A DNA stretch of 9,384 nt from Pseudolabrys sp. (GTDB taxonomy: Bacteria > Pseudomonadota > Alphaproteobacteria > Rhizobiales > Xanthobacteraceae). The DNA is taken from the NCBI GenBank assembly GCA_029945495.1, contig JAQSCR010000541.1:1-9384 (forward strand), given 5' to 3'. This document shows positions 1 through 6,203 of this stretch, piece by piece. Made by a program: the position numbers and the translations under genes. Under the pieces are notes generated by a model. That model saw nothing but the letters and a program-made list of their open reading frames with translations, was not told the DNA's origin and searched no databases. Numbering within the stretch: the first letter of the stretch is position 1; the number at the start of each line of letters is the position of its first letter.

Positions 1-64
1 TGCAGGTCAATGGGACGGCAACGGCAAATCCTTGATAGAGCGGAAAAACGCGGGTGCGTCATGC

Positions 65-96
65 AAAAAAATGCCCCGGCCAATTGAGCCGGGGCA
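65..96 (-). terminator. Intrinsic terminator of fixK
   Basis: Perfect 9-bp stem (72-80 with 88-96, TGCCCCGGC/GCCGGGGCA) around a 7-nt loop. On the minus strand it is followed at once by seven T residues (complement of 65-71). That is a textbook Rho-independent terminator for leftward transcription, about 50 nt beyond the fixK stop codon. The T-tract lies only on the fixK exit side, so its main use should be ending fixK. I see no gene in bases 1-64. Confidence 0.88.
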
Positions 97-147
97 GGTT
101 CACCAAAAACGTCGGGGAAGACGACGTTCGGCGTAAAACCGGATAGA

Positions 148-834
148 TCAGGCGTTCAACCGGGTGAGTGCGGCCTGGTTGCGCAACACGATGCGGCGCG
201 AACTCGGCACCGAGATCGCCGCGGAGTTCTCAAGCTGCGTCAAAGTGCGCGACACGGTTTCGATGGTGAGGCCGAGATAGTCGGCGATATCCTGGCGCGA
301 CATCGGCAGCTCGACCGTATTGCCGGCCGGCGCCCGCGATGCCATCTCGAGCAGGAAGCCGGCGACGCGCTCCTGCGCGGTCTTGATCAGCAGCATGATG
401 TGGCCCTGCGCGCGCTGCAGTTCCTTCGCGGTCATGGTCCAGAGCTGGTTGGCGACGTCGTGACTGCGCGCGGCCAGCGCCACCAAGGTGCTGCGCTTGA
501 TCAGCATCACCTTGCACTCGGCAATCGCTTCGGCCGAAAAGGAATGAACGCTGCCGATTTCGAGACCGAAAACATCGCCCGGCAGGTAGAAGGCGCCGAT
601 CTGGCGGCGACCGTCGTTCAGCACCTTGTAGGTGCGCACGGCGCCACCGACCACCTTGTAGAGATACTCGGCCGGCTCGTTTTCGCCGTAGATCTCGGCG
701 TTGCGGGCGAAGGGCATCACCGCGCCCATCAGCTCGATCGATTCGCCGAGCAAGGCGGCCGGTGAAGGGATCCGAGTGGCGCGAGCGGCTACTTGCGAGA
801 AGGAGTTGCGGTTGGTCATCGGCTGCGTGTGCAT
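148..834 (-). CDS. fixK: FixK-type Crp/Fnr transcription regulator
   Basis: A 228-residue cytoplasmic transcription factor of the Crp/Fnr superfamily. The N-terminal part (about 35-150) is the cyclic-nucleotide-binding-like beta barrel, seen in the stretch around YLYKVVGGAVRTYK and the FYLPGDVFGLE loop. The dimerisation helix follows, then a winged helix-turn-helix (about 177-203) containing DIADYLGLTIETVSRTLTQL. E192, S195 and R196 form the E-x-x-S-R recognition pattern that in Fnr/FixK proteins reads TTGA half-sites. There is no N-terminal cysteine cluster, so it should not carry an Fnr-type Fe-S cluster. The only cysteine is C107. The start at 834 is chosen because GAGGGA (complement of 843-848) lies 8 nt upstream; a longer in-frame extension to 1194 would run into fixL and is rejected. 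It is divergent from fixLJ, with a FixJ-box-like site between, which fits FixJ-driven expression. Whether it is FixK proper or a close paralogue cannot be settled here. Confidence 0.9.
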   Translation of the reverse strand: MHTQPMTNRNSFSQVAARATRIPSPAALLGESIELMGAVMPFARNAEIYGENEPAEYLYKVVGGAVRTYKVLNDGRRQIGAFYLPGDVFGLEIGSVHSFSAEAIAECKVMLIKRSTLVALAARSHDVANQLWTMTAKELQRAQGHIMLLIKTAQERVAGFLLEMASRAPAGNTVELPMSRQDIADYLGLTIETVSRTLTQLENSAAISVPSSRRIVLRNQAALTRLNA

Positions 835-909
835 GGCGCTTGTCCCTCGGTGAATTCGATGGTCTTCGATACCGCTGGCGTAACGCCTCCGAAATTCAGA
901 TAATCTCCA

Positions 910-925
910 TAGGTAGTTTCCCGTA
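910..925. promoter_or_regulatory. Probable FixJ-binding site
   Basis: TAGGTAGTTTCCCGTA on the plus strand matches 13 of 16 positions of the FixJ box as I remember it from rhizobial fixK and nifA promoters (TAAGTAATTTCCCTTA). It lies in the divergent fixK/fixL spacer, 76-91 nt upstream of the fixK start codon. A TATCGA sequence on the minus strand (complement of 866-871) could act as a -10 and would place the fixK transcript start near 859. The box would then centre at about -58, where FixJ activates the known fixK promoter. The sequence match is seen; the consensus is from memory; the promoter geometry is inferred. Confidence 0.6.
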
Positions 926-1034
926 GGCGAAGGGGCCGGTTCCGCAGCCCCGCTCCAGCCGCCGCGCACCGATTGGCCAAATGCCGTACACCCTTGATTC
1001 AACACGAGTTTTTGCGAGAGATGAGGGGCATCAG

Positions 1035-2486
1035 ATGTGGCGCTATGGCGCCGCGCCAACCGGCGTCGCGCTGGCTTTGGCGGCGCGCGCGCTACTGATG
1101 CCGATCCTGCACACCGATTCGCTGTTTCTCTATTTCCTGCCACCGGTCCTGATCGCCGCCGGACTCGGCGGTCTTGGGCCCGGCCTGTTGGCAACCTTTT
1201 TCGGCATCAGCGCCGCTTATGCCCTGATGCCAGAATTGGCGAACTTCTCGACGGTCGCGATCGTCAGCAGCGCCACTTTTCTGGTCCTCGCCATCGGCGT
1301 GTCCTGGGGCGGCGAACTGCTGCATCGCGGGCAGATGCGTGCCCGCATCATGACCCGCAATGCGCTGGCGCGCGAAGCGCATTTGCAATCGATTCTCGAC
1401 ACCGTGCCGGAAGCCATGATCGTCATCGACGACCACGGCGTCATGCAGTCGTTCTCATCGGCGGCCGAGCGGCTGTTCGGCTGTACCGCGAGCCAGGCGA
1501 TCGGCCAGAATGTCAGCATCCTGATGCCGGAACCCTATCGTGAGAATCACGACGGCTATCTGAATCGCTATATGACCACCGGCGAGCGCCGCATCATCGG
1601 CATCGGCCGCGTCGTGGTCGGCAAGCGCATCGACGGTTCTACCTTTCCGATGGAACTGGCCGTCGGCGAGATGAAATCCGGTACCCAACGGTTCTTTACC
1701 GGCTTCATCCGCGACCTGACCGAGCGGCAGCAGACCGAAGCGCGCCTGCAGGAACTACAGTCCGAGCTTGTGCATATTTCGCGGCTGACGGCGATGGGCG
1801 AGATGGCCTCGACATTGGCGCACGAACTCAACCAGCCGCTGGCGGCGATCGCGAATTATCTCAAAGGCTCGCAGCGGATGCTCGAGGGCGACAGCGACGA
1901 GAAATCCGTAACCTTACGGGATGCGCTCAGCAAGGCGGCCGATCAGGCGATTCGTGCCGGGCAGATCATCCGCCGCCTGCGGGATTTCGTCTCGCGCGGC
2001 GAAAGCGAACGGCGTGTCGAAAACATCACCAAGCTAGCCGAGGAAGCCAGCGCGCTGGCGCTGGTTGGCGTCAAGGACCGCGGCATTCGCGTGCAGTTTC
2101 AGTTCGATCCGTCGGTCGATCTGGTGCTCGCCGACCGCGTCCAGGTTCAGCAGGTGATGCTCAACCTGATCCGCAACGCGATGGACGCCATGGAAACCGC
2201 GCCGGTCCGCGAGCTTGTCATCGCGGTGGCGCCGGTCGACGGCAATCTCGTCCGGATCAGCATATCGGACAGCGGGTCCGGCATCGCGCCGGAGATCGCC
2301 GAACAGCTGTTCCAGCCCTTCATCACCACCAAGCGCCAGGGCATGGGCGTCGGCCTGTCGATTTCACGCACCATTATCGAGGCCCATGGCGGACGAATCT
2401 GGGCCGAAGCCAATGCCAGCGGCGGAACCACTTTCCATTTCACGCTCGCCGCCGTAGACGAAGGGGATGTCGACGATGCAGCCTGA
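1035..2486 (+). CDS. fixL: Oxygen-sensor histidine kinase FixL
   Basis: Haem-based oxygen sensor kinase; deoxy-haem switches on autophosphorylation and transfer to FixJ. Residues count from the ATG at 1035. About 8-95 form several membrane helices of the DUF4118 type. A PAS domain spans about 116-230, a short coiled-coil linker 228-251, the HisKA domain follows with H263 in LAHELNQPLAAI, and the HATPase domain has N381 (N box), D412 in DSGSG (G1) and GMGVGL at 436-441 (G2). H172 in ENHDGYLNRY fits the proximal haem ligand, and R192 in IIGIGR fits the distal arginine that gates oxygen signalling. This makes it a true FixL rather than a generic PAS kinase. It has one PAS domain, as in the Sinorhizobium protein, not two as in Bradyrhizobium. 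The start at 1035 is favoured by GAGGGG (1023-1028) six bases upstream; an in-frame ATG at 981 would add 18 residues and has no visible ribosome site. The 483-residue length suits the family. The end overlaps fixJ. Confidence 0.93.
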   Translation: MWRYGAAPTGVALALAARALLMPILHTDSLFLYFLPPVLIAAGLGGLGPGLLATFFGISAAYALMPELANFSTVAIVSSATFLVLAIGVSWGGELLHRGQMRARIMTRNALAREAHLQSILDTVPEAMIVIDDHGVMQSFSSAAERLFGCTASQAIGQNVSILMPEPYRENHDGYLNRYMTTGERRIIGIGRVVVGKRIDGSTFPMELAVGEMKSGTQRFFTGFIRDLTERQQTEARLQELQSELVHISRLTAMGEMASTLAHELNQPLAAIANYLKGSQRMLEGDSDEKSVTLRDALSKAADQAIRAGQIIRRLRDFVSRGESERRVENITKLAEEASALALVGVKDRGIRVQFQFDPSVDLVLADRVQVQQVMLNLIRNAMDAMETAPVRELVIAVAPVDGNLVRISISDSGSGIAPEIAEQLFQPFITTKRQGMGVGLSISRTIIEAHGGRIWAEANASGGTTFHFTLAAVDEGDVDDAA

Positions 2487-3111
2487 AGCGATCATTTATG
2501 TGATCGATGACGACGACGCCGTGCGGCAATCGCTCGAATTCCTGCTGAAGACCGCCGGGTTGACGGTGCGCGGATTCGAGCATGCCAAGGCATTTCTGGA
2601 GATTCTGCCACAGATCGAGCACGGCGTCGTCGTCACCGACGTGCGAATGCCCGGTATCAGCGGCATCGATCTGTTGCGCGGGCTCAGAGAGACCAATCCG
2701 GACCTGCCGGTGATCGTCATTACCGGGCATGGCGACATATCGCTGGCGGTCGAGGCAATGAAGATCGGCGCCGTCGACTTTCTGGAAAAGCCGTTCGACG
2801 ACGACCTGTTGATCGCTTCGGTGCGCTTGGCGCTCAACCGCGACGCCGACGTCGCCAAGCGCAAGGCCGAGTTGGGCAACATCGGCGAAAAGCTGGCGGC
2901 TTTGTCCAACCGCGAACGCCAGGTGCTCGACGGCCTGGTTGCCGGCAATGCCAACAAGACCATCGCCTTCGATCTCGGCATCAGCCCGCGCACGGTCGAA
3001 ATCTACCGCGCCAACGTCATGACCAAGATGGCGGCCAACAGCCTGTCCGATCTGGTGCGCATGGCGATGCAGGCGGATATTCTGGGCGGGCCCGGCAAGG
3101 CCAAGACTTAG
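2476..3111 (+). CDS. fixJ: Response regulator FixJ
   Basis: Two-domain response regulator, partner of the upstream FixL. Residues count from the ATG at 2476. The receiver domain (about 6-120) has the acidic pocket in YVIDDDDAVR, the phospho-acceptor D55 in VTDVRMPG, T83 in VITGHGD and K105 in FLEKPF. A linker (about 120-140) leads to a LuxR/GerE-type helix-turn-helix (about 142-197) containing LSNRERQVLDGL and ISPRTVEIYRANVMTKM, a hallmark FixJ/NarL run. Length (211 aa) fits FixJ. The ATG at 2476 has AAGGGG (2461-2466) nine bases upstream; the in-frame ATG at 2467 directly abuts that motif and is less likely, but would add only three residues. Overlap with the fixL end (11 bases) implies one transcript and coupled translation. 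The likely target is fixK, through the site at 910-925. Confidence 0.94.
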   Translation: MQPEAIIYVIDDDDAVRQSLEFLLKTAGLTVRGFEHAKAFLEILPQIEHGVVVTDVRMPGISGIDLLRGLRETNPDLPVIVITGHGDISLAVEAMKIGAVDFLEKPFDDDLLIASVRLALNRDADVAKRKAELGNIGEKLAALSNRERQVLDGLVAGNANKTIAFDLGISPRTVEIYRANVMTKMAANSLSDLVRMAMQADILGGPGKAKT

Positions 3112-3114
3112 CGG

Positions 3115-3717
3115 CTAGGACTTAGAGGCGCCGATACCCCGCATGAAGTTGACGCGGATCTGCACCGGATCGCGCTCGGTCTTGCCGACGCCGGGGTGAT
3201 TGTCGATGCGCGCGGCAATCAAACTTGGCCCGCCGCCTTCGAGCGCGCGGGCCATCAGCCGCTCGAACTCGTCTTCGTCCGCAGCCCAGGCGCTGTTGGC
3301 GAGGCCGGCGCCGCGCGCGATCGCGACGATGTCGGCGGTCGCCTTGCTCGCGGTCGGCTGCGAGCCGGTGATCTGGTAAAGGCCGTTGTCCCACACCACC
3401 ATGGTGAGATTCTTCGACGCCTGCACCGCCACCGTCGCCAGGCAACCGAGCTGCATCAGCAGCGAGCCGTCGCCTTCGAGCGCGACGACATGACGTTGCG
3501 GCTGCGCAATGGCGACGCCGAGCGCGATCGGGATAGCCAGGCCCATGCTGCCGAGCATGTAGAAATTCTGCGGCCGCTGGCCGGCCTCCCACAAATCGAA
3601 ATTCGTGTTGCCGATGCCGGCGATCACCGCCTCGTCGTGCTTGAGCTGCGCCATCATGCGCCGGGTCAGATCGAGGCGGTTCATAACTTTAAGATTGTGA
3701 AAGCCCGCGTTGCTCAT
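3115..3717 (-). CDS. TPP-dependent 2-oxoacid decarboxylase, beta subunit (sulfopyruvate/phosphonopyruvate decarboxylase-like)
   Basis: A 200-residue protein carrying only the C-terminal, diphosphate-binding half of a thiamine-diphosphate enzyme. The TPP/Mg motif runs from GDGS (82-85) to DNG (110-112), with the usual spacing of about 26 residues. It is preceded by YMLGSMGLAIPIALGVAIA (53-71), the glycine-rich cofactor-pocket segment typical of ComE and phosphonopyruvate decarboxylase. By family, the enzyme removes CO2 from a 2-oxoacid, such as sulfopyruvate to sulfoacetaldehyde or phosphonopyruvate to phosphonoacetaldehyde. The actual substrate cannot be read from the sequence. It needs the alpha subunit, which supplies the activating glutamate and is encoded just upstream; the alpha stop and this start overlap in ATGA, a sign of translational coupling. 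No membrane segment or signal peptide is seen. A second ATG at codon 12 is possible but lacks a better ribosome site. No sulfonate- or phosphonate-specific partner gene lies in the window to fix the substrate. Confidence 0.83.
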   Translation of the reverse strand: MSNAGFHNLKVMNRLDLTRRMMAQLKHDEAVIAGIGNTNFDLWEAGQRPQNFYMLGSMGLAIPIALGVAIAQPQRHVVALEGDGSLLMQLGCLATVAVQASKNLTMVVWDNGLYQITGSQPTASKATADIVAIARGAGLANSAWAADEDEFERLMARALEGGGPSLIAARIDNHPGVGKTERDPVQIRVNFMRGIGASKS

Positions 3718-4256
3718 GACGCGAGCACCTTCCCGCCGGTCAGCAGCGGCGACAGAATGAAGGCGACCGGCGCCTGCGTCGCATATGCTTGCTTGATTGA
3801 TCGATCGACAATAAATTCCAGTTCGTCGTGCCGGGTGATGGTGTGATTTTCGATCGCCAGCGCGTCCAGCACCGGCCGCATGGTCTTGGCGACCAAAGCC
3901 TGGCCGAGATTGAATTCGCCGAGCGTGCCGCGCTCCGACACGAACAGCAGCGCCGGAATCTGCGACGGCGCCACCAGCGAGGCGATCGCGTTCGGCAGCG
4001 TGGCAAAGCCTGAGGTCTGCATCAGCACCGCGCCGCGCATGCCGGCCATATAGGCGCCGGAGATGATGCCGACGGCCTCTTCCTCGCGCGTCGCGGCGAA
4101 GACGATGAAGAAGTCGTCGGCGTGCAGCGCCGCGATCAACTTCGTCAGCACCCGGTCCGGCACATAGACGATCAGTTTAACGTCGTTGGCTTTGAGGGTT
4201 GCCAGCACGATCTCGTGCCAGGGCTTCGCATTGGCCGCCGTGGTCGCATCGTTCAT
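3714..4256 (-). CDS. TPP-dependent 2-oxoacid decarboxylase, alpha subunit (sulfopyruvate/phosphonopyruvate decarboxylase-like)
   Basis: A 180-residue protein matching the N-terminal, pyrimidine-binding half of a TPP decarboxylase (ComD-like). VPDRVLTKLIAAL (32-44) is the typical opening helix region. TREEEAVGIISGAYMAG (56-72) holds the acidic cluster where the catalytic glutamate should be; aligned to the NEGNA motif of phosphonopyruvate decarboxylases, E58 is the candidate. MQTSGFATLPNAIASL (79-94) follows, matching the conserved MQNSGLGN-like segment of the family. Alone it cannot bind cofactor diphosphate; it should assemble with the product of the downstream gene. It is first in a two-gene leftward operon and is divergent from the ABC transporter, so the two units may share control and perhaps a pathway (inference). 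The ribosome site ahead of the ATG at 4256 is weak. An acetolactate-synthase-like role is less likely because those enzymes are single long chains. Confidence 0.8.
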   Translation of the reverse strand: MNDATTAANAKPWHEIVLATLKANDVKLIVYVPDRVLTKLIAALHADDFFIVFAATREEEAVGIISGAYMAGMRGAVLMQTSGFATLPNAIASLVAPSQIPALLFVSERGTLGEFNLGQALVAKTMRPVLDALAIENHTITRHDELEFIVDRSIKQAYATQAPVAFILSPLLTGGKVLAS

Positions 4257-4377
4257 GGTTCTACGGCCATTTTTGCGCGATGAAGCGGCGCACGGACGCC
4301 GACTATGACGCGGAAAAATCGCGCCGCAAGGAGGTGTGGCGCGGCCGCGATGTGAGACGAATATGGCGTTTGCCTAA

Positions 4378-4437
4378 TCGTATACAGTCCGATGGTTTTG
4401 CCTATTTAATCATCAATTGCATCCCTACTGTATGCAA
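4378..4437. promoter_or_regulatory. Inverted pair of TACAGT-type motifs
   Basis: TCGTATACAGT (4378-4388) and, on the other strand, TTGCATACAGT (complement of 4427-4437) agree at 9 of 11 positions, facing each other across 38 bp. The first contains a GTATAC core like operators of GntR-family regulators. This could be a paired operator for a regulator of either divergent unit. The repeat is seen directly; the regulator class is a guess, and no GntR gene is present in the window. Confidence 0.3.
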
Positions 4438-4438
4438 T
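4416..4438. promoter_or_regulatory. Dyad ATTGCAT-N9-ATGCAAT, candidate enhancer site
   Basis: Perfect 7-bp arms (4416-4422 and 4432-4438) around a 9-bp spacer. Relative to the predicted sigma-54 transcript start near 4560 it covers about -144 to -122, a normal distance for the enhancer-binding activator that RpoN promoters require. It differs from the NtrC consensus (TGCA-N9-TGCA core; here TGCA-N11-TGCA) and from the NifA pattern TGT-N10-ACA, so the activator is unidentified. It overlaps one arm of the 4378-4437 inverted pair. Confidence 0.4.
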
Positions 4439-4475
4439 AGCCTAAGCTTTTACCGCCTTCCGAAAACGGCATTAT

Positions 4476-4489
4476 TTGAATTTTATCAA
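4476..4489. promoter_or_regulatory. Fnr/FixK-type box (TTGAATTTTATCAA)
   Basis: The TTGA-N6-TCAA core is exact, and 9 of the 10 specified bases of TTGAT-N4-ATCAA agree. It sits in the divergent spacer, centred about 77 bp upstream of the predicted sigma-54 start and about 226 bp from the decarboxylase start codon. FixK in this window has the E-x-x-S-R recognition residues expected for such a site. Against it: the local sequence is AT-rich, which raises the chance of a random match. Confidence 0.42.
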
Positions 4490-4532
4490 GAAAATTCAAT
4501 GTGTTGACCTCAAAATCGGGAGCGGCGTGAAT

Positions 4533-4548
4533 CTGGCACGACCTTTGC
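4533..4548 (+). promoter_or_regulatory. Sigma-54 (RpoN) -24/-12 promoter
   Basis: CTGGCACG (4533-4540), four bases, then TTGC (4545-4548). This matches the RpoN consensus YTGGCACG-N4-TTGC at every specified position, with the invariant GG (4535-4536) and GC (4547-4548) exactly 10 bases apart. The transcript should begin near 4560, about 22 nt before the transporter start codon, leaving room for the ribosome site. Transcription would therefore depend on an enhancer-binding ATPase, which is not encoded in the window. Confidence 0.85.
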
Positions 4549-4569
4549 GGATATCCCGGTAGTTCCATC

Positions 4570-4575
4570 GGGAGG
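4570..4575 (+). promoter_or_regulatory. Strong ribosome binding site for the solute-binding protein
   Basis: GGGAGG ends six bases before the ATG at 4582, close to ideal spacing. It fixes that start and suggests high translation, as is usual for a periplasmic binding protein. Confidence 0.8.
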
Positions 4576-4581
4576 TTTGTC

Positions 4582-6198
4582 ATGAAGCGTCGTGATTTTC
4601 TCAAATCGGCAACAGCGTTAGCTGCTACCGCGGCCGTTTCAGGTCCGTCGGTCATCTCTTCGGCCAAGGCGCAGTCGCGCAAGGAGACGATGCTGATCGT
4701 TTCCGAAAGCGGCCCCAACAATATCGACATCCACGGCGTCGGCACCAACGTGCCCGGCTATGAGGTGTCGTGGAATTGCTACGACCGCCTCATCAGCCAC
4801 GAGATGAAGACGGTCAACGGCACGCCCTATTACGACCGCGACAAGTTCAAGATGGAACTGGCCGAAGACATGAACCACAGCGACATGTCCGCCACCTTCA
4901 AGCTGAAGAAGAACGCGACCTTCCAGGACGGCACCAAGGTCACCGCCAAGGACGTGAAGTGGTCGCTCGACCGCTCTGTCAGCGTCGGCGGCTTCCCCAC
5001 GTTCCAGATGTCGGCCGGCTCGCTGACCAAGCCGGAACAGTTCGTCGTCGTCGACGACAACACCTTCCGCGTCGACTTCGCGCGCAAGGACCGCCTCACC
5101 GTTCCCGATCTCGCCGTGATCGTGCCCTGCATCATGAACTCCGGCCTGGTACAGAAGCACGCGACCGAGAAGGACCCGTGGGGCCTCGAATACACCAAGC
5201 AGAACACCGCCGGCAGCGGCGCCTACAAGGTGACAAGCTGGACGCCCGGCACCGAAGTGGTGATGGAGCGCAACGACGCCTGGGTCGGCGGCAAATTGCC
5301 GACGGTCAAGAAGGTCATCTGGCGCATCGTGCCCTCGGCCGGCAACCGGCGCGCATTGCTGGAGCGCGGCGACGCCGACATCTCCTACGATCTGCCGAAC
5401 AAGGATTTCGTCGAACTCAAGAGCGCTGGCAAGCTCGACATCGTCTCGACGCCGTATTCGAACGGCATCCAGTACATCGGCATGAACGTCAAACAGCCGC
5501 CGTTCGATAATCTTAAAGTTCGGCAGGCGGTCGCCTATGCGCTGCCCTATCAGAAGATCATGGATGCGGTGCTGTTCGGCTTGGCCAAGCCGATGTAAGG
5601 CGCAGCCGCAGGCTCGCCGACGCAGGTCGCCTGGCCGCAGCCGCACGGCTATAACACCGACATCAACAAGGCGAAGGCGCTGCTCGCCGAGGCCGGCTAT
5701 CCGAACGGCTTCGAGACCACGATCTCGTTCGACTTAGGATTCGCCGGCGTCAACGAACCGCTCTGCGTGCTGGTGCAGGAAAGCCTGGCGACCATCGGCA
5801 TCAAGTGCACGATCAACAAAATCCCCGGCGCCAACTGGCGCACCGAACTCAACAAGAAGACGCTGCCGCTCTACACCAACGTGTTCTCGGGCTGGCTCGA
5901 CTACCCCGAATACTTCTTCATCTGGTGCTACCACGGCAAGAATTCGATCTTCAACACGATGAGCTACCAGTCCAAGACCATGGACGGCTTCATCGACGGC
6001 GCCGTCACCGCGGCGGCGAACGGCGACAGTGCGGGTTACGAAAAGGACGTGAAGGGCATGGTCGACACGGCTTACGCCGACATGCCGCGCATCCCGCTCT
6101 ATCAGCCTTACGTCAACGTCGCGATGCAGAAGAACGTCACCGGCTACCAGTACTGGTTCCACCGGCGGCTCGACTACCGCACGCTCAATAAGGGTTGA
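4582..6198 (+). pseudogene. ABC transporter family 5 solute-binding protein, interrupted by an in-frame stop
   Basis: Periplasmic receptor of a peptide/opine/nickel-class importer. The N-terminus MKRRDFLKS has the twin-arginine motif, followed by an alanine-rich stretch and a likely cleavage after SAKA (residue 30), so it should be exported folded by Tat. Family 5 landmarks are FQDGTKVTAKDVKWSLDR (114-131), GSGAYKVTSWTPG (211-223) and PFDNLKVRQAVAYAL (307-321). Codon 339 (5596-5598) is TAA, yet the same frame continues for 199 more codons with clear homologous content (PNGFE, NVFSGWLDYPEYFF, RIPLYQPYVN) to a TGA at 6196-6198. The full frame of about 537 residues is the normal family length. 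One base change from a tyrosine codon would explain the stop. There is no frameshift and no plausible restart downstream. The gene is either freshly inactivated, read through, or carries a sequencing error. A 338-residue product would lack much of the C-terminal lobe. Ligand unknown. Confidence 0.85.
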
Positions 6199-6203
6199 TG
6201 ATT

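Larger units (their letters stand above)
4257..4581. other. Divergent control region, 325 bp without a credible gene
   Basis: Spacer between the leftward decarboxylase operon and the rightward transporter. Bases 4257-4370 are GC-rich, with an imperfect hairpin (about 4318-4327 with 4341-4351). Bases 4376-4530 are much richer in AT than anything else in the window and hold several dyads, a repeated TTTGCCTA (4369-4376 and 4397-4404), an Fnr-type box, and then the sigma-54 promoter. No open frame here looks coding. The composition change and cluster of motifs mark it as regulatory. Confidence 0.75.

Noticed and set aside
877..887. Short palindrome GGCGTAACGCC in the fixK leader
   Set aside because: Only five-base arms in GC-rich DNA; not enough to call an operator.
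1008..1018. Possible Fnr/FixK site near TTGATTCAA in front of fixL (around 993-1001)
   Set aside because: The half-sites TTGA and TCAA are only one base apart instead of six, so it cannot bind an Fnr-type dimer in the usual way.
835..1194. N-terminal extension of fixK giving a 348-residue protein
   Set aside because: The extension is low-complexity Arg/Ala/Pro-rich sequence that overlaps fixL and the FixJ-like site. The start at 834 has a good ribosome site and normal family length.
4328..4355. Consensus-strength AAGGAGG followed by ATG-TGA, a possible start-stop leader
   Set aside because: The spacing from AAGGAGG to the ATG is about 15 bases, too long, and the region is probably untranscribed in that direction because the RpoN promoter lies downstream.
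4199..4507. Rightward open frame of 102 codons across the divergent spacer, with internal ATG at 4280
   Set aside because: It overlaps the start of the decarboxylase gene, has no ribosome site before its ATGs, crosses a sharp composition change and the regulatory motifs, and resembles no family I know.
4639..5646. Long minus-strand frame opposite the solute-binding protein
   Set aside because: Composition is rich in Arg, Val, Asp and His as expected from the antisense of a GC-rich gene, and the plus strand has clear family motifs.
5767..6198. Separate small gene starting at GTG 5767
   Set aside because: It is the C-terminal part of the interrupted binding protein in the same frame, with no ribosome site or signal peptide of its own.
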